This document shows positions 1 through 7,074 of a stretch of 11,682 bases of DNA, in pieces. The translations under genes and the position numbers were made by a program. The notes beneath the pieces were generated by a model. That model ran no database searches, had not been told where the DNA came from, and saw only the letters and a program-made list of their open reading frames with translations. The DNA lies in contig PAGS01000026.1 of assembly GCA_002705465.1 (NCBI GenBank), positions 10,869 to 22,550 of the forward strand, read 5' to 3'. Source of the DNA: Halieaceae bacterium (GTDB taxonomy: Bacteria; Pseudomonadota; Gammaproteobacteria; Pseudomonadales; Halieaceae). Within the stretch, counting starts at the first letter, position 1, and the number at the start of each line of letters is the position of its first letter.

Positions 1-164
1 TGCGCGCGCGCCCAGACACCCTCGTCCAGGGCGGTTCGTTGCACCAACCGAAAGTACAAATCGTCAAGGTCACGGACAATGGCAGCCTGTGCGGCGTCGG
101 GCAGTAGCGCGCCCGAGGCCAGGTCGCGCTCATAGCGTTGCAGCGGCGGTAATTGTTCTGTCAT
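1..164 (-). CDS. zapE: Cell division protein ZapE (AFG1-like ATPase), N-terminal fragment
   Basis: The reverse strand reads from an ATG at 164-162 to the window edge, giving 54 residues beginning MTEQLPPLQRYERDLASG and then a D..Q...V..L..LY..LV pattern. This resembles the N-terminus of E. coli ZapE (YhcM), where a similar Y..L..G stretch precedes the P-loop. The Walker A and B motifs that would prove an AAA+ ATPase lie beyond the edge and cannot be seen. ZapE is known as a P-loop ATPase that interacts with the Z-ring and matters for division under stress or low oxygen. The neighbour supports the call: zapE and zapG are divergent neighbours in E. coli. There is no good ribosome binding site before the ATG, so the start is probable rather than certain. 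The gene is truncated only by the window edge; nothing suggests it is broken. Confidence 0.8.
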   Translation of the reverse strand, partial: MTEQLPPLQRYERDLASGALLPDAAQAAIVRDLDDLYFRLVQRTALDEGVWARA

Positions 165-468
165 TAAGGAAATGTCTGGAAAAAACCGGGCGAAGCGTAG
201 CACGAGATCAACGCGCTGCTCTCAGGCCGTCTCTCGACTACGCTGGGCGGGCGCAGCCCCAACAGCGGCGATGCGGGTCCCGGAGATGCTGGCGCTCGAC
301 ATAAGGGCACCGACATTTAAGGGGATCGACAAAAAGTCACTCTCGACGCACCGGTTGCTTGCAGTACACTACGCCATGGAGGCGCGCGCTCTGAAGCTCC
401 AGAGACGCAGAACGCGCACCGACTGCTCCACTCGCAGATCTGTCTGATTAGAAAGGGCGCTAACTACG
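165..468. other. Divergent zapE/zapG intergenic region
   Basis: These 304 bases separate the start codons of two divergent genes, so promoters for both should lie here. A possible sigma-70 promoter for zapG is listed separately. No good promoter facing zapE could be picked out by eye. A 91-codon open frame on the plus strand (172-447) runs through the region, but its product is arginine-rich, resembles nothing I recognise, and its AAGGA lies only one base before the ATG, so I do not call it a gene. A small GGGC-GCA-GCCC hairpin at 249-259 is too weak and lacks the T-run of a terminator. No tRNA, repeat array or small RNA is evident. Confidence 0.6.
343..370 (+). promoter_or_regulatory. Possible sigma-70 promoter for zapG
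   Basis: TCGACG at 343-348 (four of six matches to the -35 consensus) is followed after 16 bases by TACACT at 365-370 (four of six to the -10 consensus). Transcription would start near 377, leaving a leader of about 90 bases before the zapG ATG. This is found by eye only. The match is moderate, and such matches occur by chance in intergenic DNA. Confidence 0.35.
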
Positions 469-915
469 ATGTATTCAACTGTGAACCTGTTATTTGCACT
501 GATCATTGGCGGCGGCATAGGTGGCGTCGCGGGTTGGTATCTGGCGATGAATGCCCGCGGGGATAACAAACGTAAACGAATACTGGACTTGGAGAGTCAG
601 GTCGATCAGGCCGCGCAAAGTCGCGCTGACTATGAGGCCGGCGTCTCCGAGCATTTCGCCAAGACCGCTGATCTGCTGCATAAGCTGACAGACGACTACA
701 GAGCCGTCTACACGCACTTAGCTGAAGGCGCAGAGCAACTGTGTGGTGATCAGGTGAACATGGCTGAAGCGGCACTTAACTCACCTGATACAGAGGCGAA
801 ACCCCACCTTGTCGAGGTAGCGCAACCGCTTGACTACGCGCCGAAAAAGCCCGACGAACAGGGGCAACTCTCCGAGACTTTTGGACTCGATAAATCAAAC
901 ACCTCGGCTGCCTGA
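469..915 (+). CDS. zapG: ZapG/YhcB (DUF1043) inner-membrane envelope-growth protein
   Basis: The 148-residue product has one N-terminal membrane segment (about residues 5-27, glycine-rich GGGIGGVAGWYLAM), then a charged helical, probably coiled-coil region (about 33-95). The family hallmark is visible at about 54-92: HFAKTADLLHKLTDDYR followed by Y.HLA..A..LC. The C-terminal third is polar, probably disordered, and carries PLDYAPKK, like the tail of the family. Length is close to E. coli YhcB (about 130 residues). Members of this family sit in the inner membrane facing the cytoplasm and help coordinate envelope synthesis and division; the biochemical activity is not settled. The ATG at 469 is preceded by AAAGGG at 452-457, a usable ribosome binding site. 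The gene is divergent from zapE, as in E. coli, and its stop lies six bases from the stop of the convergent Nif3-like gene. Confidence 0.92.
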   Translation: MYSTVNLLFALIIGGGIGGVAGWYLAMNARGDNKRKRILDLESQVDQAAQSRADYEAGVSEHFAKTADLLHKLTDDYRAVYTHLAEGAEQLCGDQVNMAEAALNSPDTEAKPHLVEVAQPLDYAPKKPDEQGQLSETFGLDKSNTSAA

Positions 916-921
916 GTGGAC

Positions 922-1677
922 TCAGACCGGGTTATCGATCTCAATAAATTCGTGGGTAATCCCCAGGCAGTCCGAAGCTTTAGCACCTAATGCCTGCACG
1001 CCGTAACGTTCCGTCGCGTGGTGTCCCGCGGCGATGAAGGCAATGCCGCGCTCCCGCGCAGTATGAACAGTTTGTTCCGAGACTTCTCCGGTCACAAACA
1101 CATCGGCCCTCGCATCTGCGGCCGCATTCAGGTAACCCTGACCGGCACCGGTGCACCAGGCAATGGAATTGAGGTTGCCCTCGCCAATCACCAGAGGCTC
1201 GCGCCCAAGGCCGTCTGACAGCCGGGCTGCCAGCGTTTGGACGGTGATCTCGGGACTAAAGTAACCTTTAAATACGGGCGTATTTGTGTCCGCGGGGTTC
1301 AACGGGCCGCTACCGTCCACACCCATCAGTTCGCCCAGGGTGGCGTTATTTCCTACCGCAGGATGCCAATCCAGCGGTAAGTGATACGCAAACAGGTTGA
1401 TGTCAGCACTTAGCAAACTCCTGATGCGCGTCGCCTTCATACCTGTTAAACAAGGGTGCTCGCCGCGCCAAAAATAGCCGTGATGTACTAGGATTGCGTC
1501 TGCGCGCCGCTGTATGGCCTCATCTATGAGCGCCTGACTGGCGGTCACGCCTGTGACCAAACGGTGAATTTCATTTTTCCCCTCGACCTGCAAACCGTTG
1601 GGGCAATAGTCTTGAAAGCGCTCTGGCTCGAGCAAGTTGTCCAAGAATCCGCTGAGTTGCTGTCGCGAGCAGGCCAT
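922..1677 (-). CDS. Nif3/YbgI-family dinuclear metal protein (GTP cyclohydrolase 1 type 2 homologue)
   Basis: The 251-residue protein matches the short single-domain YbgI form of the Nif3 family. Visible family motifs are NGLQVEG (27-33), VHHG (64-67), AYHLPLDWHP (97-106), TGEVSEQTVH (196-205) and AAGHHATERYG (216-226). By analogy with E. coli YbgI, the metal ligands are H65, H66, D103, H219 and E223; all are present, so the dinuclear site should be intact. Family members are hexameric rings of unclear function; the GTP cyclohydrolase label comes from limited work on a Helicobacter homologue and should not be taken as proven here. The ATG at 1677-1675 has AGAGGG six bases upstream (1684-1689), which supports this start. 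It is divergent from the AlgW/DegS gene and convergent with zapG. Its stop codon is at 924-922. Confidence 0.93.
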   Translation of the reverse strand: MACSRQQLSGFLDNLLEPERFQDYCPNGLQVEGKNEIHRLVTGVTASQALIDEAIQRRADAILVHHGYFWRGEHPCLTGMKATRIRSLLSADINLFAYHLPLDWHPAVGNNATLGELMGVDGSGPLNPADTNTPVFKGYFSPEITVQTLAARLSDGLGREPLVIGEGNLNSIAWCTGAGQGYLNAAADARADVFVTGEVSEQTVHTARERGIAFIAAGHHATERYGVQALGAKASDCLGITHEFIEIDNPV

Positions 1678-1707
1678 TGTTTACCCTCTGTTTACAATGC
1701 TGTGAGG

Positions 1708-1735
1708 AGAATAACCAGCGCACCATGATTTACAA
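1708..1735 (-). promoter_or_regulatory. Possible promoter for the Nif3-like gene
   Basis: On the reverse strand, TTGTAA (1735-1730) and TATTCT (1713-1708) are separated by 16 bases and each match four of six consensus positions. Transcription would start near 1700, leaving a leader of about 25 bases that holds the AGAGGG ribosome binding site. This is a by-eye match of moderate quality. The same short region must also serve the divergent protease gene. Confidence 0.3.
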
Positions 1736-1742
1736 TGGGTGC

Positions 1743-1747
1743 AGGAG
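1743..1747 (+). promoter_or_regulatory. Ribosome binding site deciding the algW start
   Basis: AGGAG at 1743-1747 lies six bases before a GTG at 1754-1756. A longer reading from GTG at 1739 would place this site inside the coding region and add five residues. The spacing therefore argues for GTG 1754 as the real start, giving a protein that begins MKYDLIG directly before the membrane segment. Confidence 0.7.
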
Positions 1748-1753
1748 AATGAT

Positions 1754-2857
1754 GTGAAATACGATCTGATTGGCATGATGTGGCCGGCGCTTGTCGGGGT
1801 ATTGGCCGCCGCGCTGATACTCGACAAATGGGTATTGCCCGCCGACGAGGGGCACGCGCTGCCCACCGACATCGGTTATCGGGAGGCCGTGGCTCGCGCC
1901 ACTCCCTCAGTTGTCAATATCTACACCGCCAAGCTGGTGGACACTCGAGACGATCCCCGCCTCAATTCTCCTCTACTACGGCGGTTCAGGGCCAACCGCG
2001 GGACCGCTCAGCGCATCGAGCGGTCTCTGGGCTCTGGCGTTATTTTGAGTAGCGGTGGTTTTATCGTTACCAACAATCATGTCATTGCCGGCGCTGATGC
2101 GATTCAGGTCCTGCTGGCAGATGGTCGGTCTGCCAACGCGTCAGTTGTCGGGAACGACCCCGAGACTGACCTTGCGATATTACAGATCGATCTGCCTGAT
2201 TTAACACCAATCGAATTGGCGCAGACATCAGATATCGCCGTTGGGGACATTGTACTGGCGATCGGAAACCCTTACGGCTTCGGACACTCGGTTTCGCAGG
2301 GCGTGGTGTCTGGACTCGGCCGCTTCGGCCTGCAGCTCTCAACCTACGAGGGTTATATTCAAACTGACGCGACTGTGCATTTGGGCAGCTCTGGTGGCGC
2401 GTTAATTGACAGTCAAGGAAGATTGGTCGGCATTAACACGCTTATCTACACCGCGGGAGCAGAACGCGGCGAAGAAACACCCGGGATCGGTATCAATCTT
2501 GCGACACCAAGTGATCTCGCCGCGTCGGTCCTCGAGGACACCGTCAAATATGGACGGGTCATTCGAGGCTGGCTGGGAGTGAGCGTCGAAGTACTATTCA
2601 GCGAAGGCTCGGCTACGCCGCCGGTGCAGCAACTCATCGTTACAAATCTTGCCGCAGGGGGGCCAGCGGAGCGCGCCGGCATTCGGTTAAACGACATCAT
2701 TGTCGCGATGGACGGAGAACCGGTGGTCGATGGTCGAGCGGCCATGCTTCAAATTGCGCGGTTGCGACCGGGTCATTTACTTCGCGTGAATGTGGACAGA
2801 GACGGGACTCCTCTGGAGCTAGAGGCAGTGGTGGGGACCCGCAACAGTAGTGGATGA
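1754..2857 (+). CDS. algW: Membrane-anchored HtrA-family serine protease, AlgW/DegS type
   Basis: The 367-residue product has an N-terminal membrane anchor (about 5-24), a trypsin-like protease domain (about 40-260) and a single C-terminal PDZ domain (about 272-358). One PDZ domain plus an uncleaved anchor fits DegS/AlgW rather than the soluble two-PDZ DegP/DegQ. The triad is visible: H109 in TNNHVI, D139 in PETDLAIL and S213 in GSSGGAL. DegS/AlgW cleaves the anti-sigma factor RseA/MucA when its PDZ domain binds exposed outer-membrane-protein C-termini, starting the sigma-E/AlgU envelope response; that role is inferred from the family. Around the serine the sequence is TDATVHLGSSGGAL where most relatives have TDA.IN.GNSGGAL, and the usual GIGFAIP motif appears as GIGINLATP. 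Both changes sit near the active site and may alter regulation. The GTG start at 1754 is chosen from its ribosome binding site. The stop is one base from the stop of convergent hisD. Confidence 0.9.
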   Translation: MKYDLIGMMWPALVGVLAAALILDKWVLPADEGHALPTDIGYREAVARATPSVVNIYTAKLVDTRDDPRLNSPLLRRFRANRGTAQRIERSLGSGVILSSGGFIVTNNHVIAGADAIQVLLADGRSANASVVGNDPETDLAILQIDLPDLTPIELAQTSDIAVGDIVLAIGNPYGFGHSVSQGVVSGLGRFGLQLSTYEGYIQTDATVHLGSSGGALIDSQGRLVGINTLIYTAGAERGEETPGIGINLATPSDLAASVLEDTVKYGRVIRGWLGVSVEVLFSEGSATPPVQQLIVTNLAAGGPAERAGIRLNDIIVAMDGEPVVDGRAAMLQIARLRPGHLLRVNVDRDGTPLELEAVVGTRNSSG

Positions 2858-2858
2858 C

Positions 2859-4169
2859 TTAATCGCCGTCACGCAATCTTAGGCGGGCACTCAGACCATG
2901 CGCCTCTAAAGATTCGGCGTCGGCCAACGTTGCGGCAACTTCACCGAGTAACCTGGCGCCCTCCGCCGAAATTTCAATCAGGCTACTTCTTCGCTGGAAA
3001 TCGTATACACCAAGAGGTGACGCGAAACGGGCCGAACCTGCAGTGGGTAATACATGATTGGGTCCTGCGCAGTAGTCTCCGAGGGACTCCGACGACATCG
3101 CTCCCATAAAAATGGCACCTGCCGGACCGATTCTTTCTATCAACGACTGTGGATCGGCAACCGCTAGCTCAAGGTGCTCGGGCGCTAACCTGTTGCTAAA
3201 AGCCGCCGCAGCGCCAAGGTCTGGCACCTTTATCAGGGCGCCACGATTTTTCAGTGCGGCGCTTACGATGTCTCGACGAGCCAGAGAAGGAAGCAAATCA
3301 GCAATGCAGGCAGCGACGGTATCGAGGTAAGTCATATCCGGGGAAATCAAGACGGCCTGAGCATACTCATCATGCTCAGCCTGCGCGAATAGATCCATCG
3401 CTACCCACTCCGGTTTCACTGAGCCGTCAGCGATGATCAGGATTTCGGAGGGCCCAGCCACCATATCTATACCTACCCTGCCAAAAACCTGTCGTTTCGC
3501 CTCTGCGACGAAACGGTTGCCGGGCCCTACTATCTTGTCTACCCGCGGCACCGTCGCCGTTCCGTAAGCCAGAGCTCCTATTGCCTGCGCTCCTCCGATA
3601 GTAAACACACTGTCAACGCCAGCCAGCTTAGCGGCGGCCAATACGATCGGGCTGATCTCGTCGCTCGGTGCCGGAACCACCATGATGACCTCTGACACGC
3701 CGGCCACTTTTGCTGGAATCGCATTCATGAGCACCGATGAAGGGTAACTGGCCCGACCCCCCGGAACATACAAGCCTACCCTGTCCATCGCCGAGACACG
3801 CTGCCCCAGCACGCTGCCCGTGTCGTCGCGGTACTGCCAGCTTTGACCCAACTGGCGCTCATGAAAATCGCGGATTCTGGCCGCGGCATGTTCTAGCGCC
3901 ACGCGAACCGCAGGATCAATCGCCTGCAAAGCCGATACCAAGGCCGAGGCAGACACCCTAAAGTTTGCGGGGTCACTCAACGCGCGACCATCAAACTGGT
4001 TTGTATAGCGCAACAACGCCGCGTCCCCCTCGACAGCGACGGCCGCAATGATGCTTGAAACCGTCTCCGCAAGCGTCGAATCTGACTCAGCGGGGCTCAC
4101 GAGAAGGCGGGCAAATGCCGCATCGAAATCGGGGTCCGAACTGTCCAGACGAGCAATAAGTTGCCGCAT
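2859..4169 (-). CDS. hisD: Histidinol dehydrogenase HisD
   Basis: This 436-residue protein is full length for the family. HisD is a zinc enzyme that oxidises L-histidinol to L-histidine in two NAD-dependent steps, the last two reactions of histidine synthesis, in the cytoplasm. Visible motifs are [19 protein letters not shown] (212-230), the signature [15 protein letters not shown] (234-248), [11 protein letters not shown] (262-272), [10 protein letters not shown] (326-335) and [12 protein letters not shown] (364-375). From the E. coli enzyme, the catalytic pair corresponds to E331 and H332 and the zinc ligands to Q263, H266, D365 and H424; all are present. The ATG at 4169-4167 shares one base with the hisG stop (TGATG), so translation is probably coupled. 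A GTG three bases earlier (4172) is possible but less likely. It is the last gene of the mlaC-ibaG-murA-hisG-hisD cluster. No hisC follows, unlike Pseudomonas. Confidence 0.97.
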   Translation of the reverse strand: MRQLIARLDSSDPDFDAAFARLLVSPAESDSTLAETVSSIIAAVAVEGDAALLRYTNQFDGRALSDPANFRVSASALVSALQAIDPAVRVALEHAAARIRDFHERQLGQSWQYRDDTGSVLGQRVSAMDRVGLYVPGGRASYPSSVLMNAIPAKVAGVSEVIMVVPAPSDEISPIVLAAAKLAGVDSVFTIGGAQAIGALAYGTATVPRVDKIVGPGNRFVAEAKRQVFGRVGIDMVAGPSEILIIADGSVKPEWVAMDLFAQAEHDEYAQAVLISPDMTYLDTVAACIADLLPSLARRDIVSAALKNRGALIKVPDLGAAAAFSNRLAPEHLELAVADPQSLIERIGPAGAIFMGAMSSESLGDYCAGPNHVLPTAGSARFASPLGVYDFQRRSSLIEISAEGARLLGEVAATLADAESLEAHGLSARLRLRDGD

Positions 4170-4828
4170 CACGCAGGCCCCTGCTGCGTCACCGCACTCT
4201 TCAATGCATCGATGATCGAGCGCACTGAGGCGTGGCGCGTTCGCATAGCAGCTTTGTTAACGATTAATCGCGACGAAATGTCCGAGATCAACTCCCTGGG
4301 CGCCATGCCGTTCTCAGCCAAGGTTTTTCCCGTGTCGACGATATCAACGATCTCATCGGCTAGCCCCATCAGCGGTGCCAACTCCATCGAACCGTAGAGC
4401 TTAATCAGATCCGCGTGCAGCCCCTTTTTGGCATAATGGGCCCGTGCCACATTAACGAATTTGGTTGCCACCCTCACTCGTCGTTTCAGCTCAACCTCTG
4501 CATCGGTAGCTTGCGGGCCAGCAGTCATCAATCGACATCTCGCGATCCCCAAGTCGAGCGGTTCGTAGATCCCTGCGGCGCCCGACTCAAGCAGGACATC
4601 CTTACCCGCGATCCCCAAATCCGCTGAGCCATATTGGACATACGTAGGCACATCGGAACCCCGCAAAATGACCAGATTAAGTCTTGGCACAGTAGTCGCA
4701 ACCACAAGCTTTCGACTAACGCTCAGGTCCTCAAGGGGTTCAATCCCCACCCTCGCTAAGAGCGGCAGAGTCTCCTTGAGAATCCGACCTTTGGTCAGTG
4801 CAATGGTAATGTCATGCTGAATGTTCAT
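4169..4828 (-). CDS. hisG: ATP phosphoribosyltransferase, short catalytic form HisG(S)
   Basis: HisG joins ATP and PRPP to make N1-(5-phosphoribosyl)-ATP, the first and feedback-controlled step of histidine synthesis. The 219-residue product starts with a typical [18 protein letters not shown] segment (7-24), then [16 protein letters not shown] (68-83) and the PRPP-binding loop [17 protein letters not shown] (158-174). It ends near residue 219 without the roughly 80-residue regulatory ACT-like domain found in the 299-residue E. coli enzyme. It is therefore the short form, which in known cases needs the HisS-like partner HisZ for activity and histidine control; hisZ is not in this window and should lie elsewhere. 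The ATG at 4828-4826 lies 19 bases after the murA stop. AAAGGA directly abuts the start codon, so the ribosome binding site is poorly placed. Its stop overlaps the hisD start by one base. Confidence 0.96.
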   Translation of the reverse strand: MNIQHDITIALTKGRILKETLPLLARVGIEPLEDLSVSRKLVVATTVPRLNLVILRGSDVPTYVQYGSADLGIAGKDVLLESGAAGIYEPLDLGIARCRLMTAGPQATDAEVELKRRVRVATKFVNVARAHYAKKGLHADLIKLYGSMELAPLMGLADEIVDIVDTGKTLAENGMAPRELISDISSRLIVNKAAMRTRHASVRSIIDALKSAVTQQGPA

Positions 4829-4847
4829 TCCTTTGTCTCAGTCACCC

Positions 4848-6113
4848 TCAGGTCGATATACGACGGATATCCGCCCCAAGGCATTGCAAGTTCCCCTCGA
4901 TATCTTCATAGCCACGGTCGATATGATAAATCCTATCCACCCGCGTCTCGCCATCCGCTACCAGACCTGCGATGACAAGGCTGGCTGACGCTCGAAGGTC
5001 TGATGCCATCACCGGTGCGCCTTGCAGCTTTTCCCTCCCCACAATACGCGCAGTGTCCGCCGTAATTTCAATGTCGGCGCCCATTCGTCTCATCTCATGA
5101 GCCTGCATGAGTCGATTCTCGAATATCTTCTCGGTGACGCGAGAACGCCCATCGGCAACCGCGTTCAAGGCAGTGAACTGGGCCTGCATATCAGTCGGAA
5201 AACCGGGAAAAGGCTGCGTTTCGATGTCGACCGCCAGCGGGCGCCTACCTTTCATATCCAGTGCTACAGAGTGCGACTCACACGATAGGTATGCGCCAGT
5301 TTGCTGGAGTTTGTCGAGCACGATGCCCAATAGATCGGGGTTCACCCCATCTATCGTGATGTGTCCCCGCGTTGCGGCCGCCGCTACGAGGTATGTGCCC
5401 ACTTCAATGCGGTCAGGCATCACACGGTGGCTGGCACCACGCAGCGCCGACACGCCCTGAACCACCAGAGTGTCGGTTCCGTCGACTTCGATATCGGCTC
5501 CCATGCGCCGCAGAAAACACACCAGATCCTCGATCTCTGGCTCCCGCGCTACATTTCTCAGTACGCTCTCACCTCGCGCGAGAACCGCTGCCATGATGGC
5601 ATTCTCTGTGCCGCCAACCGTCACAGTGTCGAAGGAAAAATCTGCCCCGCGCAGACCCTCAGGGGCTTCCGCGATGATGTAGCCGGATTCAACTGAGATC
5701 CGCGCACCCATCGCCTCCAACGCCCGAATATGAAGGTCTACTGGCCGACTCCCGATGGCACAGCCCCCGGGAAAGGAGACCTCCGCCCTGCCGAAGCGCG
5801 CCAATAACGGACCCAATACCAGTATCGATGCTCGCATTGTCTTGACCAGATCATAGGGCGCCCTGAACCGTTGCACCGACCCACTCTCAATGCGCAATCT
5901 CCCTGCTGGCTCCTGTCGAGACACGCTGGCACCCAGGCTGGCGAGAAGCGTTGTCATGGTGGTGACATCGCGCAGCACTGGAACGCCCTGCAATTCGCAG
6001 GCACCCTCGGCGAGCAAGGTCGCTGCCATAATTGGCAAGGCTGCGTTCTTGGAGCCAGAGGCCGCAAGTCGGCCCTGGAGTGGTGTCCCGCCCCGGATAA
6101 TGAAGCTATCCAA
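4848..6113 (-). CDS. murA: UDP-N-acetylglucosamine 1-carboxyvinyltransferase MurA
   Basis: MurA transfers enolpyruvate from phosphoenolpyruvate to UDP-GlcNAc, the first committed step of peptidoglycan synthesis, in the cytoplasm. The 421-residue product matches the E. coli enzyme (419 residues) throughout. K22 and N23 lie in ASGSKNAALP, R94 in KTMRAS, the catalytic cysteine C118 in FPGGCAIGSRPVDLH, D308 in FPGFPTDMQAQ and R400 in YHIDRGYEDIEGNL. Because the residue is Cys rather than Asp, the enzyme is expected to be fosfomycin sensitive. The start appears to be TTG at 6113-6111: the product begins MDSFIIRGGTPLQG, lining up residue for residue with the known MDKF start; there is an in-frame stop just upstream and no ATG or GTG nearby. 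The ribosome binding site is weak. It lies 24 bases after ibaG and 19 before hisG, as part of one probable operon. Confidence 0.97.
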   Translation of the reverse strand: MDSFIIRGGTPLQGRLAASGSKNAALPIMAATLLAEGACELQGVPVLRDVTTMTTLLASLGASVSRQEPAGRLRIESGSVQRFRAPYDLVKTMRASILVLGPLLARFGRAEVSFPGGCAIGSRPVDLHIRALEAMGARISVESGYIIAEAPEGLRGADFSFDTVTVGGTENAIMAAVLARGESVLRNVAREPEIEDLVCFLRRMGADIEVDGTDTLVVQGVSALRGASHRVMPDRIEVGTYLVAAAATRGHITIDGVNPDLLGIVLDKLQQTGAYLSCESHSVALDMKGRRPLAVDIETQPFPGFPTDMQAQFTALNAVADGRSRVTEKIFENRLMQAHEMRRMGADIEITADTARIVGREKLQGAPVMASDLRASASLVIAGLVADGETRVDRIYHIDRGYEDIEGNLQCLGADIRRIST

Positions 6114-6137
6114 AAACGTTCTCGCTCAAACCGCCTG

Positions 6138-6356
6138 TTACGGCGTCTGCGCAGTGATATTCACCGCATGAAGAGTACCGTCAGCGATCAAGGCGGCCAG
6201 CGGCGCATAGACGCGCTGTTGCCTAGCGACCGGCCGCAAGCCCTCGAATTCTGGAGTAACAACGGTGATTTCGACGTGGCTGCCGTCCAGCGAAACCGAT
6301 ACCTCAGCGTCCGGAAAAGAGGCTAGCAGCAAGTTGATCAGTTCCTGTTCAGTCAC
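6138..6356 (-). CDS. ibaG: BolA-family protein IbaG (YrbA)
   Basis: The 72-residue product is a short BolA-fold protein. Visible family features are the VSLDGSHVEITVV segment (21-33), a conserved F.G..PVARQQ.VY.PL block (37-52) and the final HAVNITAQTP (63-72). The histidine of the C-terminal LHAV segment corresponds to the residue that helps bind an iron-sulphur cluster with monothiol glutaredoxin in BolA proteins. E. coli IbaG is linked to acid stress and affects envelope-related phenotypes; partnership with a Grx4-type glutaredoxin is the family expectation. The start is GTG at 6356-6354, chosen because GGAGGAG ends seven bases upstream. A longer reading from 6404 would only add mlaC-frame-overlapping residues with no family match. 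It overlaps the end of mlaC by eight bases and is followed by murA, the same ibaG-murA order as in E. coli and Pseudomonas. Confidence 0.93.
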   Translation of the reverse strand: MTEQELINLLLASFPDAEVSVSLDGSHVEITVVTPEFEGLRPVARQQRVYAPLAALIADGTLHAVNITAQTP

Positions 6357-7074
6357 GCGCCAGCTCCTCCGCCTGCTCTGAGATTGTTTCATTCCATTGT
6401 GCAATCACCAGATCGAGATCCTCGTTGGCATCCTTGGCCAGCGCAACAAACTGATTTCGATAAATCTCGCCCAGATTAATGGTCTCGATAATCAAGTTAC
6501 GCAGTCGCCAAGACCCGTCTTTGTATTGACCCATCTGGTAGCGAATGGTGTAGACGCGGTCAGCCTCACCGTAGACCAGCTGCGTCACTGAGGCAATTCG
6601 CGCACTCTGAGGCGAGGCTTCGACGCCCTTTACCACCATCTCGGCACCACCAAACGCCAACAAACCCTTTGCGTAGCTACGAATCAAACCTTCTCTCAAA
6701 GTTTGAGCAAACTCGTCACGCTGCCGCTTCAGGTTGGCTCGACCATCCGAGTCCATCGACCGCCCTCGACTGAAGTATTCTCCCATGACTGCAGTGGCAA
6801 AGCCGCGCCAATCCACCACAGCGGCGAGCGCCGAATCAATCTCTCGGTAATACCGGTCGGGGTCTTGATCAAAATACGTGTCGGCCTCGGCTACTACGCG
6901 CATCACCTGCTCAGTCACCTCAGTGATCACTTGGGCAGGCCCGGCGTTAGCCTGCGGAGCATCCTCTGCCTGCGCCCAAACATTGACGCTGGCCAGAATG
7001 ACGAGCAGCAGCCGGGCGAGCCGGCCAGCACTATTAGCAGGACTGGTCGTGTTGGTACCCACTGTTTCACTCAT
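6349..7074 (-). CDS. mlaC: Periplasmic phospholipid-binding protein MlaC
   Basis: MlaC carries phospholipids across the periplasm between the outer-membrane MlaA complex and the inner-membrane MlaFEDB transporter, keeping phospholipids out of the outer leaflet. The 241-residue product has a signal peptide (hydrophobic core about 19-33, probable cleavage after AQA at residue 36) and then a Tol/Ttg2-type domain. Visible family segments are VDWRGFATAVMGEYFSRG, FAQTLREGLIRSYAKGLL, VYTIRYQM and the very typical WRLRNLIIETINLGEIYRNQF near the C-terminus. The ATG at 7074 is chosen because it gives a normal signal peptide; the open frame extends 40 codons further to a TTG, but that addition is not signal-like. 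GGAGG lies 12 bases upstream, rather far. In E. coli and Pseudomonas the gene sits in mlaF-E-D-C-B. Here mlaF, mlaE, mlaD and mlaB are all absent from the neighbourhood, so the transporter partner is not local. Confidence 0.9.
   Translation of the reverse strand: MSETVGTNTTSPANSAGRLARLLLVILASVNVWAQAEDAPQANAGPAQVITEVTEQVMRVVAEADTYFDQDPDRYYREIDSALAAVVDWRGFATAVMGEYFSRGRSMDSDGRANLKRQRDEFAQTLREGLIRSYAKGLLAFGGAEMVVKGVEASPQSARIASVTQLVYGEADRVYTIRYQMGQYKDGSWRLRNLIIETINLGEIYRNQFVALAKDANEDLDLVIAQWNETISEQAEELARD
6364..6370 (-). promoter_or_regulatory. Strong ribosome binding site for ibaG inside mlaC
   Basis: GGAGGAG on the reverse strand, seven bases before GTG 6356, is a near-perfect Shine-Dalgarno sequence and lies in the last codons of mlaC (encoding part of its EELARD tail). 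It decides the ibaG start and implies that ibaG can be translated by newly loaded ribosomes as well as by coupling with mlaC. Confidence 0.7.

Noticed and set aside
249..259. GGGC-GCA-GCCC hairpin as a terminator
   Set aside because: The stem is only four base pairs, with no T-run on either side, and it lies between two divergent genes where no terminator is needed.
172..447. 91-codon open frame in the zapE/zapG intergenic region
   Set aside because: The product is arginine- and serine-rich with no recognisable fold, the AAGGA is only one base before the ATG, and the frame covers the place where the zapG promoter should be. It looks like chance openness in GC-rich DNA.
5022..5696. Several overlapping plus-strand frames of 70-117 codons opposite murA
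   Set aside because: They lie entirely within murA, whose reverse-strand product is full length with all catalytic residues. The plus-strand products are proline/arginine-rich and unrecognised, as expected for antisense shadows.
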